DNA of 24,568 nt from a virus, in the IMG/VR virus record IMGVR_UViG_3300021181_000039, positions 1 to 24,568 of that record, one strand, 5' to 3'. Below, piece after piece: positions 1 to 7,520 of this stretch; within the stretch, counting starts at the first letter, position 1, and every line of letters begins with the position of its first letter. A model generated the notes under the pieces. That model was not told where the DNA came from. It made no database searches and was given only the letters and a program-made list of their open reading frames with translations. The position numbers and the translations under genes are program-made.

Positions 1-329
1 GTGGTTATAGCCTGCAGCGAACCATTGACATAAGTCAGCGCGTCATTCCCTGTCGTATGCGTCGGACCATTGACTGTCAAAGTCCCATTGACTGTAACAT
101 TCCCCGTCACAGTCTGCGCGCCACTAGCCAGCGTGCCCGTCACATCCAGGTTGTACGGTATGGTCACAGTCGTGCCATCGTTCGTCCAGCCTTTCAATAA
201 CTTCTGCAACAGATTCAACCAGTCTCGCATCTGCGCCCACGTACCTTTGCTAATGTACGCGCTAGTCTTCGAGGGATCCTTCGGCACAGGCTCAGTCCCA
301 ACCGGTGCCGGCGGTAGCGGCTTAGCCAT
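1..329 (-). CDS. Fibre-like virion protein, N-terminal part (cut by left edge)
   Basis: An open frame starts with ATG at 329, overlaps nothing essential (the PurD-like stop lies at 322-324) and continues through the left edge; 109 residues are visible. The start is Pro/Lys-rich and probably disordered, followed by a helix YISKGTWAQMRDWLNLLQKL and then short repeated beta units: TVTIPYNLDVTGTL, TVTGNVTV and NGTLTVNGP, with a final ALTYVNGSLQAIT. Such T-V-x-G-x-L repeats are typical of triple-stranded fibre or tailspike stems. This fits its place at the end of a tail module. The rest is outside the window, so no receptor-binding domain can be judged. Confidence 0.6.
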   Translation of the reverse strand, partial: MAKPLPPAPVGTEPVPKDPSKTSAYISKGTWAQMRDWLNLLQKLLKGWTNDGTTVTIPYNLDVTGTLASGAQTVTGNVTVNGTLTVNGPTHTTGNDALTYVNGSLQAIT

Positions 330-1629
330 TTACCCACTCCTCGCAGTAGCCTTTCTTCTGCAACGCGCTGATGGTATCGGCGAGCTTATGCCCAATGTCG
401 TTCCGGTACAGAGGCGAGTTAGGTATGCGGATGTTCTTCGTCCGCTCGAACGCTCGGTCACAAGCTTCGAGCACATTCCTCCCACGATCCACAACACAGG
501 CAACATAGCAGCCAGCAGTAACAAAGACGTCTTGCTCTTTGAGCTTGTCTCCGACGAGACACTTTCCCGCGCGGACTTGTCCGAGATGCACATGATCCAT
601 GTCCTCTTGCGTGATGTTCAGCAACGGATAGCCTTCGCACAACTCAGGCTCTGCGAAACTTTCGTACGGAAAGGGCTTGATCCCCATCACCACTCCACAC
701 GTATGATCTCTACGCACCTTCAGCGCGTCTTTTCCGTGCACCAAGTCCGCAAAGAATTCCACCATAGGTTGCTTGTGCAAGTGCGTCTGCATAAAAGTGA
801 TAGGCCAACCAAGCCGGGCCGTACACTCTGACGGATGAAGTGGGCCGTGCTTTGGAACCAGCAGACCCATGGCGAAATTCCCAACAAACTTTAACGCATG
901 GAGGGTGTCCGTGAGTGGGAGCAGAAAGTCTTGCGCTAATTTTGAGTCGTCTACATACTTGCATACATTTCCCATCTCGCCAGTGTTAGGCCCGATGCCG
1001 CCCGGCATAAGCTTCTTGTGTTCAAAGTCTTCTTCCCAGACGCCGCACCAGCCGCCAGGACCGAACCAGCCTGACACGCCAACTTCGCCAATCAGGTCGA
1101 GCTTTTCTTGCAAGATGAACGGATAGTTCTTGCTTTGCTTCTTCCACTTCTCCATCATGAAGATCATGTCGTCGGGGCCAGACGAGACATAGCTCGTCGA
1201 CTTGTCCGCGTGGTCATGCAGAGGCTTGCTAACGTAAGTCCCCTTGGTCTTCTTCACATGAGCAATGCCGTCGTCGAGGCTAGTGAAAGACTGGTACGGT
1301 AGACAGTCCATATCCGCGCGCTCGAAGCAATCCATACCGCACTCGCGATCAATCTCCAGCTGTGCCGCGTCCCAGTTGGTACCGAGGATCGGATAGCCTT
1401 TGGCGAAGTAGGCATCCAACTTCCGCATGTACTTTCCCACACCAGTCATCACGATCAGGTCCGCCCAATCCATATGAGCCTCCCAATCGTTTACCCGCGT
1501 GACCAAGCCCTTGCCGATGTTATCACACTTCTGAGGCGATATGAACACCTTGCACTGATGGCCAGCCCACTGGCTCCGCACGGCCATGTCCACACAGACC
1601 CCATCCACATCAATGAACAGAACTTTCAT
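322..1629 (-). CDS. PurD-like ATP-grasp ligase (GAR synthetase homologue)
   Basis: PurD joins phosphoribosylamine and glycine using ATP in purine synthesis. The 435-aa protein is full length and shows the family's order: an N-domain start MKVLFID, an ATP-binding strand with Lys135 (TYVSKPLHDHADKST), ILQEKLDLIGEVGVSGWF, then GGIGPNTGEMGNV at 210-222, close to the PurD signature GPNTGGMG. It continues with PSECTARLGWP (compare EFNCRFGDPE) and a C-domain with VFVTAGCYVACVVDRGRNVL, EACDRAFERTKNI and YRNDIGH. Odd points: the GDPE acidic residue is Trp275, and the Asn before the conserved Arg is Thr270, so the metal/ATP site differs from bacterial PurD. It overlaps the ejection gene by ATGA and lies far from any other purine gene seen here. 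Substrate may not be phosphoribosylamine. Confidence 0.85.
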   Translation of the reverse strand: MKVLFIDVDGVCVDMAVRSQWAGHQCKVFISPQKCDNIGKGLVTRVNDWEAHMDWADLIVMTGVGKYMRKLDAYFAKGYPILGTNWDAAQLEIDRECGMDCFERADMDCLPYQSFTSLDDGIAHVKKTKGTYVSKPLHDHADKSTSYVSSGPDDMIFMMEKWKKQSKNYPFILQEKLDLIGEVGVSGWFGPGGWCGVWEEDFEHKKLMPGGIGPNTGEMGNVCKYVDDSKLAQDFLLPLTDTLHALKFVGNFAMGLLVPKHGPLHPSECTARLGWPITFMQTHLHKQPMVEFFADLVHGKDALKVRRDHTCGVVMGIKPFPYESFAEPELCEGYPLLNITQEDMDHVHLGQVRAGKCLVGDKLKEQDVFVTAGCYVACVVDRGRNVLEACDRAFERTKNIRIPNSPLYRNDIGHKLADTISALQKKGYCEEWVNG

Positions 1630-4052
1630 TGCGTATCCTTCTTGCGTTTGTTGTCCCGCGCGATAGCCTTGTTCCGCGCGAGGACTTCTTTCTGGCTAGG
1701 CAGGTTTATACCGACCTGCGCGGCAGCGACTTCGCCAAGGCCCTTTCGCCCAGACACCACCTGCTCAGCCAATCCAGCCGGTGGAATCACCTCGCCAATG
1801 TAGCGTCCAATAGCCTTGCCTGTGTTCAGCTTTTCCCCTGTGAACGTATCTTTGCCGGTCATGATCTCAGTCGGTATGCGTAGCGCAGGACTAAGGCTCA
1901 ACGTCGATCCCATCAATTGCGAGTAGCCACTCTGCCCCGTGCTAAACTTATAGATCGCCTGTGGCACCGAGTCCGCGCCGAAGCGCCTGATACTCGCATC
2001 GTTATTCCCAGTCACTTTTCTAATAGCTGCATCCATAGCCGGGTAGATCACCGCGCTCGAGACAGCCAACATCGCCATCTGATCCAACGCATGTGCTCTA
2101 TCCGCAATGCTCGAATCTCGTCCGATCAAGTCCTTGACCATGTTGCCATACGAGGCAAGTCGACCGTAGTCATACCGCGCGAAGGTAGGCACAGTCTGCA
2201 TGATCTGCGACAGCGCCCGCGAGCCAGCGATCTCACTCGGCAGCCGGTAGTTCGGTATGTGCTTCTCGACTTCCTTGATAGCCTCTGGCAGACTCTGCCC
2301 TGCGTCCATATGAGTCCGGTAGGCGTGCATCATAATCACGTCGTTCCAGGACCAGAGCGACTTCGCGCTATGTGCGTAGATAGCCTTGACCATCGCCGCG
2401 GGATTAGCATACCCCCAAGCCTTAGCTACCCCAGTCATCTCAGGCGCCGTACCCAGTTCCTTCGCCATGTTCTCAGCAAAGTTCCTCGTAGCCAGCGCAG
2501 GGTACATCAGTCCCGCGCCGGACTTGATCGCTTCCCGATACAGCGGCGACATGGTCATCACATCATTGTGAGCCGCTATCGCCGTCTTCATCGTACTCGG
2601 TAAGTCGACTGTCAACGCCTTCAAGTTCCCTACCAACCCACCCTCGATCAACTTATGGTCGAGAACGTTCATCACGTGCGGCAGTGGGTTCCAGAACAAC
2701 GACCCTACCGTGGCTCTTGCGACGTTGTTGAGCACCGCGAACCCACCCGTATGCGCCGGGCCTGAGAAGTCGTCGAGTACATTAGCGACCTTCGCATCGA
2801 ACTTATATCCATGGAGCTGAGGAATGTTGACTTCTCTATAACCCCCTGGTGCCTCTTTACTAGGCGCGACAACGACAGAGTTAAACTCTGGCGAGTGTTT
2901 AAGCTGCTCGAGAAACGACGCATTGTGAAGAGCCTCGCTCAAATTAATATTTCCCTGGATCGCGCTAACCAGTGGATCATGGTGATAGCGCAATGGCGTA
3001 TTCGCCTCAATCGCCTTGGTTGTGCTATCCGTTAATGAGTACTTGTTCCCCATAAACGTAACTGATTTGTCCTCCAGATCCTTAGCCGAAAGTTTCCCAC
3101 TGCCTGTAATCTTACCGCCTTGATATACTTGAAACGAATTATTGTTCTTTGACTGCACGATATGTCCAGTCTCTGTGCCAGAGTCATCGACCATGCCAAA
3201 GACTTTTCTAGCCTGCGCTTCCGGCGCATACGTGCTGATGCCTCTCGGTTTTCCTTGAGGCACGACGCTTTGGATCGTGTCAACCAGCGAGCTCTTGCCA
3301 ACGGGCACACGGGATATGTACTTCTCCACGTCAGGGCCAACTTGGACTCCTAGCACACGAAGCTTTTGGAGCATGACTTTGTTCTTCGCCATGATCGGCT
3401 CGACGGCCTTCTCTTTCAACTCTTGCGCGCGAGGCGAGAGTTTAACCGAAGGGTCCTCGAACGAATGGTAAATATTCTCAGCGTGCTCTGCCCAGTCCTT
3501 CGGTAGAAAGTTTTTCACATCTGTCAACCACTGCATGCGCAAGCCCGTGTTGGTTTTGCCCAGAGTGTATAGGCTGTCGGACAGCTTGCCAATGGTGTCC
3601 CCTGCGACTGAGGTCACCGCTTGCAAGCTCGACACACCAGCCGAACGGTTCGTCACCGCGCTGATCGCTGCCTTAATACCTTTGAGTGGCCCTGCCACAT
3701 CTCCCATAGCAAAGCCCATTGACATCTTCTCAGCCGTCGGCAATTCCTTTTGAAAGTCCGAGTTGACCTTCGCCATTATATCTCGCTTTCCTCCTCCGAG
3801 ATCATTGACGTTTCTTTGCACGTCGCCCGGGCTTGGCGGATTAGGCTTAGCAATCGCAGGGCTCGCAAGCGCTTCTTTTTCTTCTGCTTTTGGAAGTGCT
3901 GCCTTTGACTGTCCAAGTGGGCTTTGCGTTTGCTTTTGGTCATTGCCTCCTCCGAAGAGGGAAGACACAAGAACGGCTTTGCTACCGGGAGTAGGCGGTA
4001 GTGGAGGTGTATCGGTGTTCGCAGGTTGCGCGAAGGCGTCGTTGATATTCAT
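1626..4052 (-). CDS. Large internal virion / ejection protein candidate 3 (808 aa)
   Basis: The 808-aa product is the largest of the three ejection-type genes. The first 90 residues are Pro/Lys/Gln-rich and disordered. After that come helical regions (including FLPKDWAEHAENIYHSFEDP and VMLQKLRVLGVQVGPDVEKY), a short beta-rich insert near residues 310-350, and a long amphipathic helical part with FAVLNNVARATVGSLFWNP, which could touch membranes. The C-terminus is basic. No lysozyme or transglycosylase motif is seen. P22 gp16 (about 609 aa) occupies the same place and helps DNA cross the envelope. The ATG overlaps the stop of the 413-aa gene, and the stop overlaps the PurD-like start. Function is inferred from order and composition. 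Confidence 0.65.
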   Translation of the reverse strand: MNINDAFAQPANTDTPPLPPTPGSKAVLVSSLFGGGNDQKQTQSPLGQSKAALPKAEEKEALASPAIAKPNPPSPGDVQRNVNDLGGGKRDIMAKVNSDFQKELPTAEKMSMGFAMGDVAGPLKGIKAAISAVTNRSAGVSSLQAVTSVAGDTIGKLSDSLYTLGKTNTGLRMQWLTDVKNFLPKDWAEHAENIYHSFEDPSVKLSPRAQELKEKAVEPIMAKNKVMLQKLRVLGVQVGPDVEKYISRVPVGKSSLVDTIQSVVPQGKPRGISTYAPEAQARKVFGMVDDSGTETGHIVQSKNNNSFQVYQGGKITGSGKLSAKDLEDKSVTFMGNKYSLTDSTTKAIEANTPLRYHHDPLVSAIQGNINLSEALHNASFLEQLKHSPEFNSVVVAPSKEAPGGYREVNIPQLHGYKFDAKVANVLDDFSGPAHTGGFAVLNNVARATVGSLFWNPLPHVMNVLDHKLIEGGLVGNLKALTVDLPSTMKTAIAAHNDVMTMSPLYREAIKSGAGLMYPALATRNFAENMAKELGTAPEMTGVAKAWGYANPAAMVKAIYAHSAKSLWSWNDVIMMHAYRTHMDAGQSLPEAIKEVEKHIPNYRLPSEIAGSRALSQIMQTVPTFARYDYGRLASYGNMVKDLIGRDSSIADRAHALDQMAMLAVSSAVIYPAMDAAIRKVTGNNDASIRRFGADSVPQAIYKFSTGQSGYSQLMGSTLSLSPALRIPTEIMTGKDTFTGEKLNTGKAIGRYIGEVIPPAGLAEQVVSGRKGLGEVAAAQVGINLPSQKEVLARNKAIARDNKRKKDTQ

Positions 4053-5290
4053 TCTATCGGCTCCACTTCAGTCGCGCTGGTTTTCTTGTACAGCTTGCCA
4101 TTGATCATAACCGAAGAGCCAATGGCTACCTTCGCCACGTCCGCGGGGCTGTTGGCAGTCGGTGGCAACGGTGGCTTGCCGGGAGTGCCTGTGCCGCCGG
4201 TCTTAGCCTGGCGCGGAGCCAGCGTCGAATCCGTCGACTTCCACGGGCCGAAACCAGACGTGGTTGACGTCACTCGCTTGCTGATATCACCCTTGACCTT
4301 ATCAACTTCGTTCATGAAGTCGTCCGCGCTAGGCAAGTCACCAGGTTTCTTTACTCCTTTGGCCAGCCTGGACCGCGCGCTCAGTACCATCTCCGCGGCA
4401 ACAGCCTTCTTCTGGTTGTCTGGCAAGGTGCTCAACACAGGGTCAGTCGCGATCAAGCTTTCCACATAGGTCTTGTCCGCGGCAGTCGGTCGTCCGGCTT
4501 GCGCTTGGGCTTTGGCCAGATCCATGTCGGTCGAACGTTGGAACCCTGCAGCGGCACGAGCATCCGAGCGGGCTTTATAATCGAGGTTGGACTTCTCGAC
4601 CGAATCCCTCAGCGCAAGCGACTGACCTTGCAAGTTTATCTGCGCGCCCTTCAGCCCTTCATCAGTCCGGTCATGCCGGACCTTCTCCAAGTAGTTAGCC
4701 TGCGCTTGGTCTTCTGTAACATTCTGGTGCGCGGCAGTGAGCTTTTCGCTATACGTCTGCGATCCCTTAGCAAGCTGTTCGAGCTTCGGCGTATCTTGGT
4801 CCAACTGACCCGACAATTGAAACTTAGTAATATCCACGCCTTGCGCGGCCAGTGTCTGCAACGCGGCGGTGTACCCTGCCTGATCCTTCACCGCGCCAAA
4901 CAGATCCCCCACAGCCTTCATCTGCGCGGCACCAGCAGCCAGTTGATCCTTCTTCCTCGTAGCGACTTGGTCTCGCAGCGTGCTGGCTTTGGTAGCCCAT
5001 TCGAGACTAGCTTTGGGATTAACCGGCGCGAGAGCCTGCGCCATCTTGTCCATCCGCGCAGCGTTCTGCTCACTTGGATCATCACCGGCACCAGCCGTAT
5101 CCGGTGTCGTCCCTTGTTGCCCCCACACCTGCGCGGCAATTTTGCGCTCTTGAATCTGGTTCTGTATATCGATCAGCTGTTGCTGCCCTTGCAGCTGGTG
5201 AATAACCAGATCCTGCTTGGCCAACTTCGCTTCAGCATTCTGGCGCACAGCATCCACGTACCCTTGGTAGATCGGAATAAACGAGGCCAT
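4049..5290 (-). CDS. Internal virion / ejection protein candidate 2 (helical)
   Basis: The 413-aa product is predicted helical over most of its length, with Ala/Gln/Lys-rich heptad-like stretches (AEAKLAKQDLVIHQLQGQQQ; LAKGSQTYSEKLTAAHQNVT; NQKKAVAAEMVLSARSRLA) and a disordered Pro/Thr-rich region near the end. It begins MASFIPIYQGYVDAV. It is the second of three consecutive large genes downstream of the tail hub, as gp20 is in P22. A role in delivering DNA across the cell envelope is inferred from this order. I see no enzymatic motif. It begins two bases after the upstream stop and ends with an ATGA overlap to the third gene. Confidence 0.65.
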   Translation of the reverse strand: MASFIPIYQGYVDAVRQNAEAKLAKQDLVIHQLQGQQQLIDIQNQIQERKIAAQVWGQQGTTPDTAGAGDDPSEQNAARMDKMAQALAPVNPKASLEWATKASTLRDQVATRKKDQLAAGAAQMKAVGDLFGAVKDQAGYTAALQTLAAQGVDITKFQLSGQLDQDTPKLEQLAKGSQTYSEKLTAAHQNVTEDQAQANYLEKVRHDRTDEGLKGAQINLQGQSLALRDSVEKSNLDYKARSDARAAAGFQRSTDMDLAKAQAQAGRPTAADKTYVESLIATDPVLSTLPDNQKKAVAAEMVLSARSRLAKGVKKPGDLPSADDFMNEVDKVKGDISKRVTSTTSGFGPWKSTDSTLAPRQAKTGGTGTPGKPPLPPTANSPADVAKVAIGSSVMINGKLYKKTSATEVEPIE

Positions 5291-5292
5291 GA

Positions 5293-6627
5293 TTAGAATC
5301 CCGAGTCAGTAAAGCCGCTGATCAAATCGTCAGGTGTCGATGTGGCTGCCGCGCCAAGGTTCTCGCTTCCGCTTGGCGCGAGGCCGTTCACCCCATTCAC
5401 AATACTGTTGATGCCACTGCCAAGCCCATTCGCAATCCCGCCGATGCCGGAGGTCACATTCCCTGCCGCGTTGTTGGCATTCGCAAACTCTTCCGACAGA
5501 ATCTGTCCAGCCGACGATGGGCTGGATTGGTTCGTTTCCGTAGCGCTCAACAGTGGATTCAGCTCTTGCAGTTCCTGGCTCGTCGCGCCTTGGTTAATGC
5601 CCATCAGCTGCGACAGCAAGGTTTGCAGATTAGTCTGGCTCGCCGTTTGTTGTTGCGTCTGGAGTTGTTGCTGCGCCAATGTGTTCGACGCGGTGTCTTG
5701 CTGTTGCTGCGTTTGCAACTGTTGTCCGCCGAGCAGGTTCGAGAAGTTCGCTTGTTGCTGGCTTTGTTCGAGCTCCGCAAGTGTAGCCGTATTGCCGAAC
5801 TGATTCTGCCCCATCTGGTTCACAATCTGTTGCAGACCTTGGTTCGTGCTAGCCGTCTGGTTGATCGTCGACTGCGCACTTTCCATCTGCGCGATGTTGG
5901 CAGCCTGAGACTGGGAAGCAAAGTTCTGCCCGTACTGTTCCGCGGCAACGAGTTGATTGCCAGAGCCAACTTGACCGGTCTGTGCGAGGCTACGGTTCAA
6001 TGCTTGCGCGCCTTGGGTCTCTTGGAACTGCTCACCGGCATTCAGCCCGTACGGGTTCTGGTTTGCCACGGCTTCCAAGCTCGCTGGCGTCGACACTCCT
6101 CCGCCTTGCAGGGTCTTAATCAGCTGCGTCGGGTTATCCACCAGCGCCTGTAGTTGTGCATTTTGCCCAGGCGTGCTTACGTTGGCCGCACTGGTCAGCG
6201 CGCCGATGTTCGTTCCCACGTTGGTAGGAATGGCTCCTGTGTTCGTGCTAATATTAGCCGAGCCCATGATCGAGCCGAGCAATCCATTCTCAGCCGACTG
6301 ATCCCCCAGTATCTGGCTAGTCAGTCCTGGGCCTTGCAGCAACGCTTCGAGCGCCGGCTCATAGCCTTGCGCGAATTGTCCAGCCGGATTGGCCGCTACC
6401 GCGCCAGCTTGCGCGCTGCCTTGCACCGTGCTAGGGCCTGACCCGAGCAGTTGATTCAATCCCAATGCCGCGCTCAGCCCACCCGAGATCAACGACCCAG
6501 GATCGCTATACCCACCCGTGCTCGAACCGCTGCTAGTCGAGCCACCAGACGAGCCACCGCCTCCCCCCGCAACACTACTAATCGCCCCCACAGCGCTAGC
6601 CGCTGCCCCCACCCATGCTGCTGGCAT
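5293..6627 (-). CDS. Internal virion / ejection protein candidate 1 (Gln/Ala/Gly-rich)
   Basis: The ATG at 6627 follows the cupin stop by one base with AGGGG 5 nt upstream; an upstream TTG is not needed. The 444-aa product begins MPAAWVGAAASAVGAISSV, a short hydrophobic Gly/Ala stretch like a membrane-active N-terminus, followed by Gly/Ser-rich sequence. A Gln/Thr/Ala-rich part follows with runs such as QQLQTQQQQDTASN and LAQQQLQTQQQT (nt about 5640-5790). Charges are few. P22 ejection proteins gp7 and gp20 are similarly Ala/Gln-rich, sit downstream of the tail-hub genes and leave the capsid to form a channel for DNA. The assignment is by composition and gene order, not by homology search. 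Confidence 0.65.
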   Translation of the reverse strand: MPAAWVGAAASAVGAISSVAGGGGGSSGGSTSSGSSTGGYSDPGSLISGGLSAALGLNQLLGSGPSTVQGSAQAGAVAANPAGQFAQGYEPALEALLQGPGLTSQILGDQSAENGLLGSIMGSANISTNTGAIPTNVGTNIGALTSAANVSTPGQNAQLQALVDNPTQLIKTLQGGGVSTPASLEAVANQNPYGLNAGEQFQETQGAQALNRSLAQTGQVGSGNQLVAAEQYGQNFASQSQAANIAQMESAQSTINQTASTNQGLQQIVNQMGQNQFGNTATLAELEQSQQQANFSNLLGGQQLQTQQQQDTASNTLAQQQLQTQQQTASQTNLQTLLSQLMGINQGATSQELQELNPLLSATETNQSSPSSAGQILSEEFANANNAAGNVTSGIGGIANGLGSGINSIVNGVNGLAPSGSENLGAAATSTPDDLISGFTDSGF

Positions 6628-6628
6628 A

Positions 6629-6946
6629 TCAGCCCCTTTCAAGTGCTACGTCGTCAGCGTCGTCCACGCCGTGGATACAGAACCAAACAATATCTGATAT
6701 CGCCGTGATGCGGTGTTCGACTCCCGCGGGAACCGTAATCGCATCACCTGACTCGTACCACTCTACTTCGCCGCCGTCGTACTCAACCTTCACTAGCCCC
6801 GTGCACAGTATGCTATAGTGATCATACGTGTGCTTGTGCGAGCCTATCACTCGTCCCGCTTTCGCCTTCATCCGCCTCATGTACACTGGGTTCCCCGGCG
6901 TCGGGAAGAAGTGCATCACGCTCAGTTCCTCGTCCAAGGTTTTCAC
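6629..6946 (-). CDS. Small single-domain cupin
   Basis: The start is GTG at 6946, chosen because AGGAG lies 8 nt upstream; upstream in-frame starts lack a ribosome site. The 105-aa product carries both cupin motifs. Motif 1 has Gly31, His37-x-His39, His43 and Gly50 with exact canonical spacing, except that His43 replaces the usual Glu. Motif 2 has Gly67, Pro73, Gly75 and His78, with the last Asn absent. Four His could bind one metal. Small cupins may be dioxygenases, isomerases or ligand sensors, and sequence does not say which. It overlaps the oxygenase gene by 125 nt, so the two are probably made together. It ends one base before the next ATG. Confidence 0.78.
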   Translation of the reverse strand: MKTLDEELSVMHFFPTPGNPVYMRRMKAKAGRVIGSHKHTYDHYSILCTGLVKVEYDGGEVEWYESGDAITVPAGVEHRITAISDIVWFCIHGVDDADDVALERG

Positions 6947-7520
6947 GTTTGAATCTCCTCTCATAGTCGTGTACTCTGAGGCACACACACAGGACTATAT
7001 AATCCTGGTCCGACTCGTTCACAACCCCATGCGGGACAGTATTAACAAAACGATGCACATCACCAGGGTTATCCCTAATAGACTCATCGTCATATACGAA
7101 AGCTGCTCCGACAGCGGACTGGATGCAGATGTTAAACTTATCATAGTAGTCCACATGCCAACTCCTATCTATATGCTTGTGAATCTTGTGGCCGGGCTTC
7201 ACCCGCCACAGTATCACGTCGCCAATCCGCTCGGCTTCCACGCACCGAGCCAGATCAAAGACCAGCTTTCTGATGGAAGGTAATGCATAGTAAGCTGGGT
7301 ACCAGATTGACTCATGTTCGGAATTGAAGTTCGTCCAATCACCTGACTCCACGAAAGGTGTTTTATCATTGAGACGGATCCACATATCATCAGAGTCTCG
7401 GTGTGGCCCGGCTTCGCTGAGTCTTTCTTTGTCGACATTCCAGAGCTCCGGATGCTGGTGGATCTCAAGGGCAAGGCTCGTGACGTTCCAGCCTTGGGCG
7501 ATCTTCAAAAAGTTTTTCAT
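6822..7520 (-). CDS. Fe(II)/2-oxoglutarate oxygenase-like protein, AspH-type
   Basis: Aspartyl/asparaginyl-hydroxylase-type enzymes use Fe(II), oxygen and 2-oxoglutarate to hydroxylate side chains. The 232-aa protein has the fold's markers: WRVKPGHKIHKHID with a His116-x-Asp118 pair, the strand KFNICIQSAVG, and GDVHRFVNTVPHGVVNES with the probable distal ligand His164. The usual 2-oxoglutarate arginine about ten residues after the distal His (Arg735 after His725 in human AspH) is missing; Asp173/Tyr174 occupy that place. The substrate is unknown. The last 41 codons overlap the next gene and read as a low-complexity tail. The gene starts directly at the hub stop. Local GC is low (about 46% over 7021-7200 by hand count) beside GC-rich neighbours, hinting at separate acquisition. 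Confidence 0.75.
   Translation of the reverse strand: MKNFLKIAQGWNVTSLALEIHQHPELWNVDKERLSEAGPHRDSDDMWIRLNDKTPFVESGDWTNFNSEHESIWYPAYYALPSIRKLVFDLARCVEAERIGDVILWRVKPGHKIHKHIDRSWHVDYYDKFNICIQSAVGAAFVYDDESIRDNPGDVHRFVNTVPHGVVNESDQDYIVLCVCLRVHDYERRFKRENLGRGTERDALLPDAGEPSVHEADEGESGTSDRLAQAHV

Noticed and set aside
70-831. 253-codon open frame on the plus strand
   Set aside because: It runs antisense to the PurD-like gene and the fibre-like start, both strongly supported, and its composition is typical of a shadow frame.
1626-4052. Lytic transglycosylase in the 808-aa ejection protein
   Set aside because: No catalytic Glu motif of the transglycosylase type could be read in the sequence.
4499-5296. 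265-codon plus-strand frame
   Set aside because: Antisense of the helical ejection protein; Leu/Arg/Ser-rich with no recognisable domain.
5527-6153. 208-codon plus-strand frame rich in Leu and Arg
   Set aside because: Antisense of the Gln-rich ejection gene; CAG/CAA runs read backward as Leu-rich sequence.
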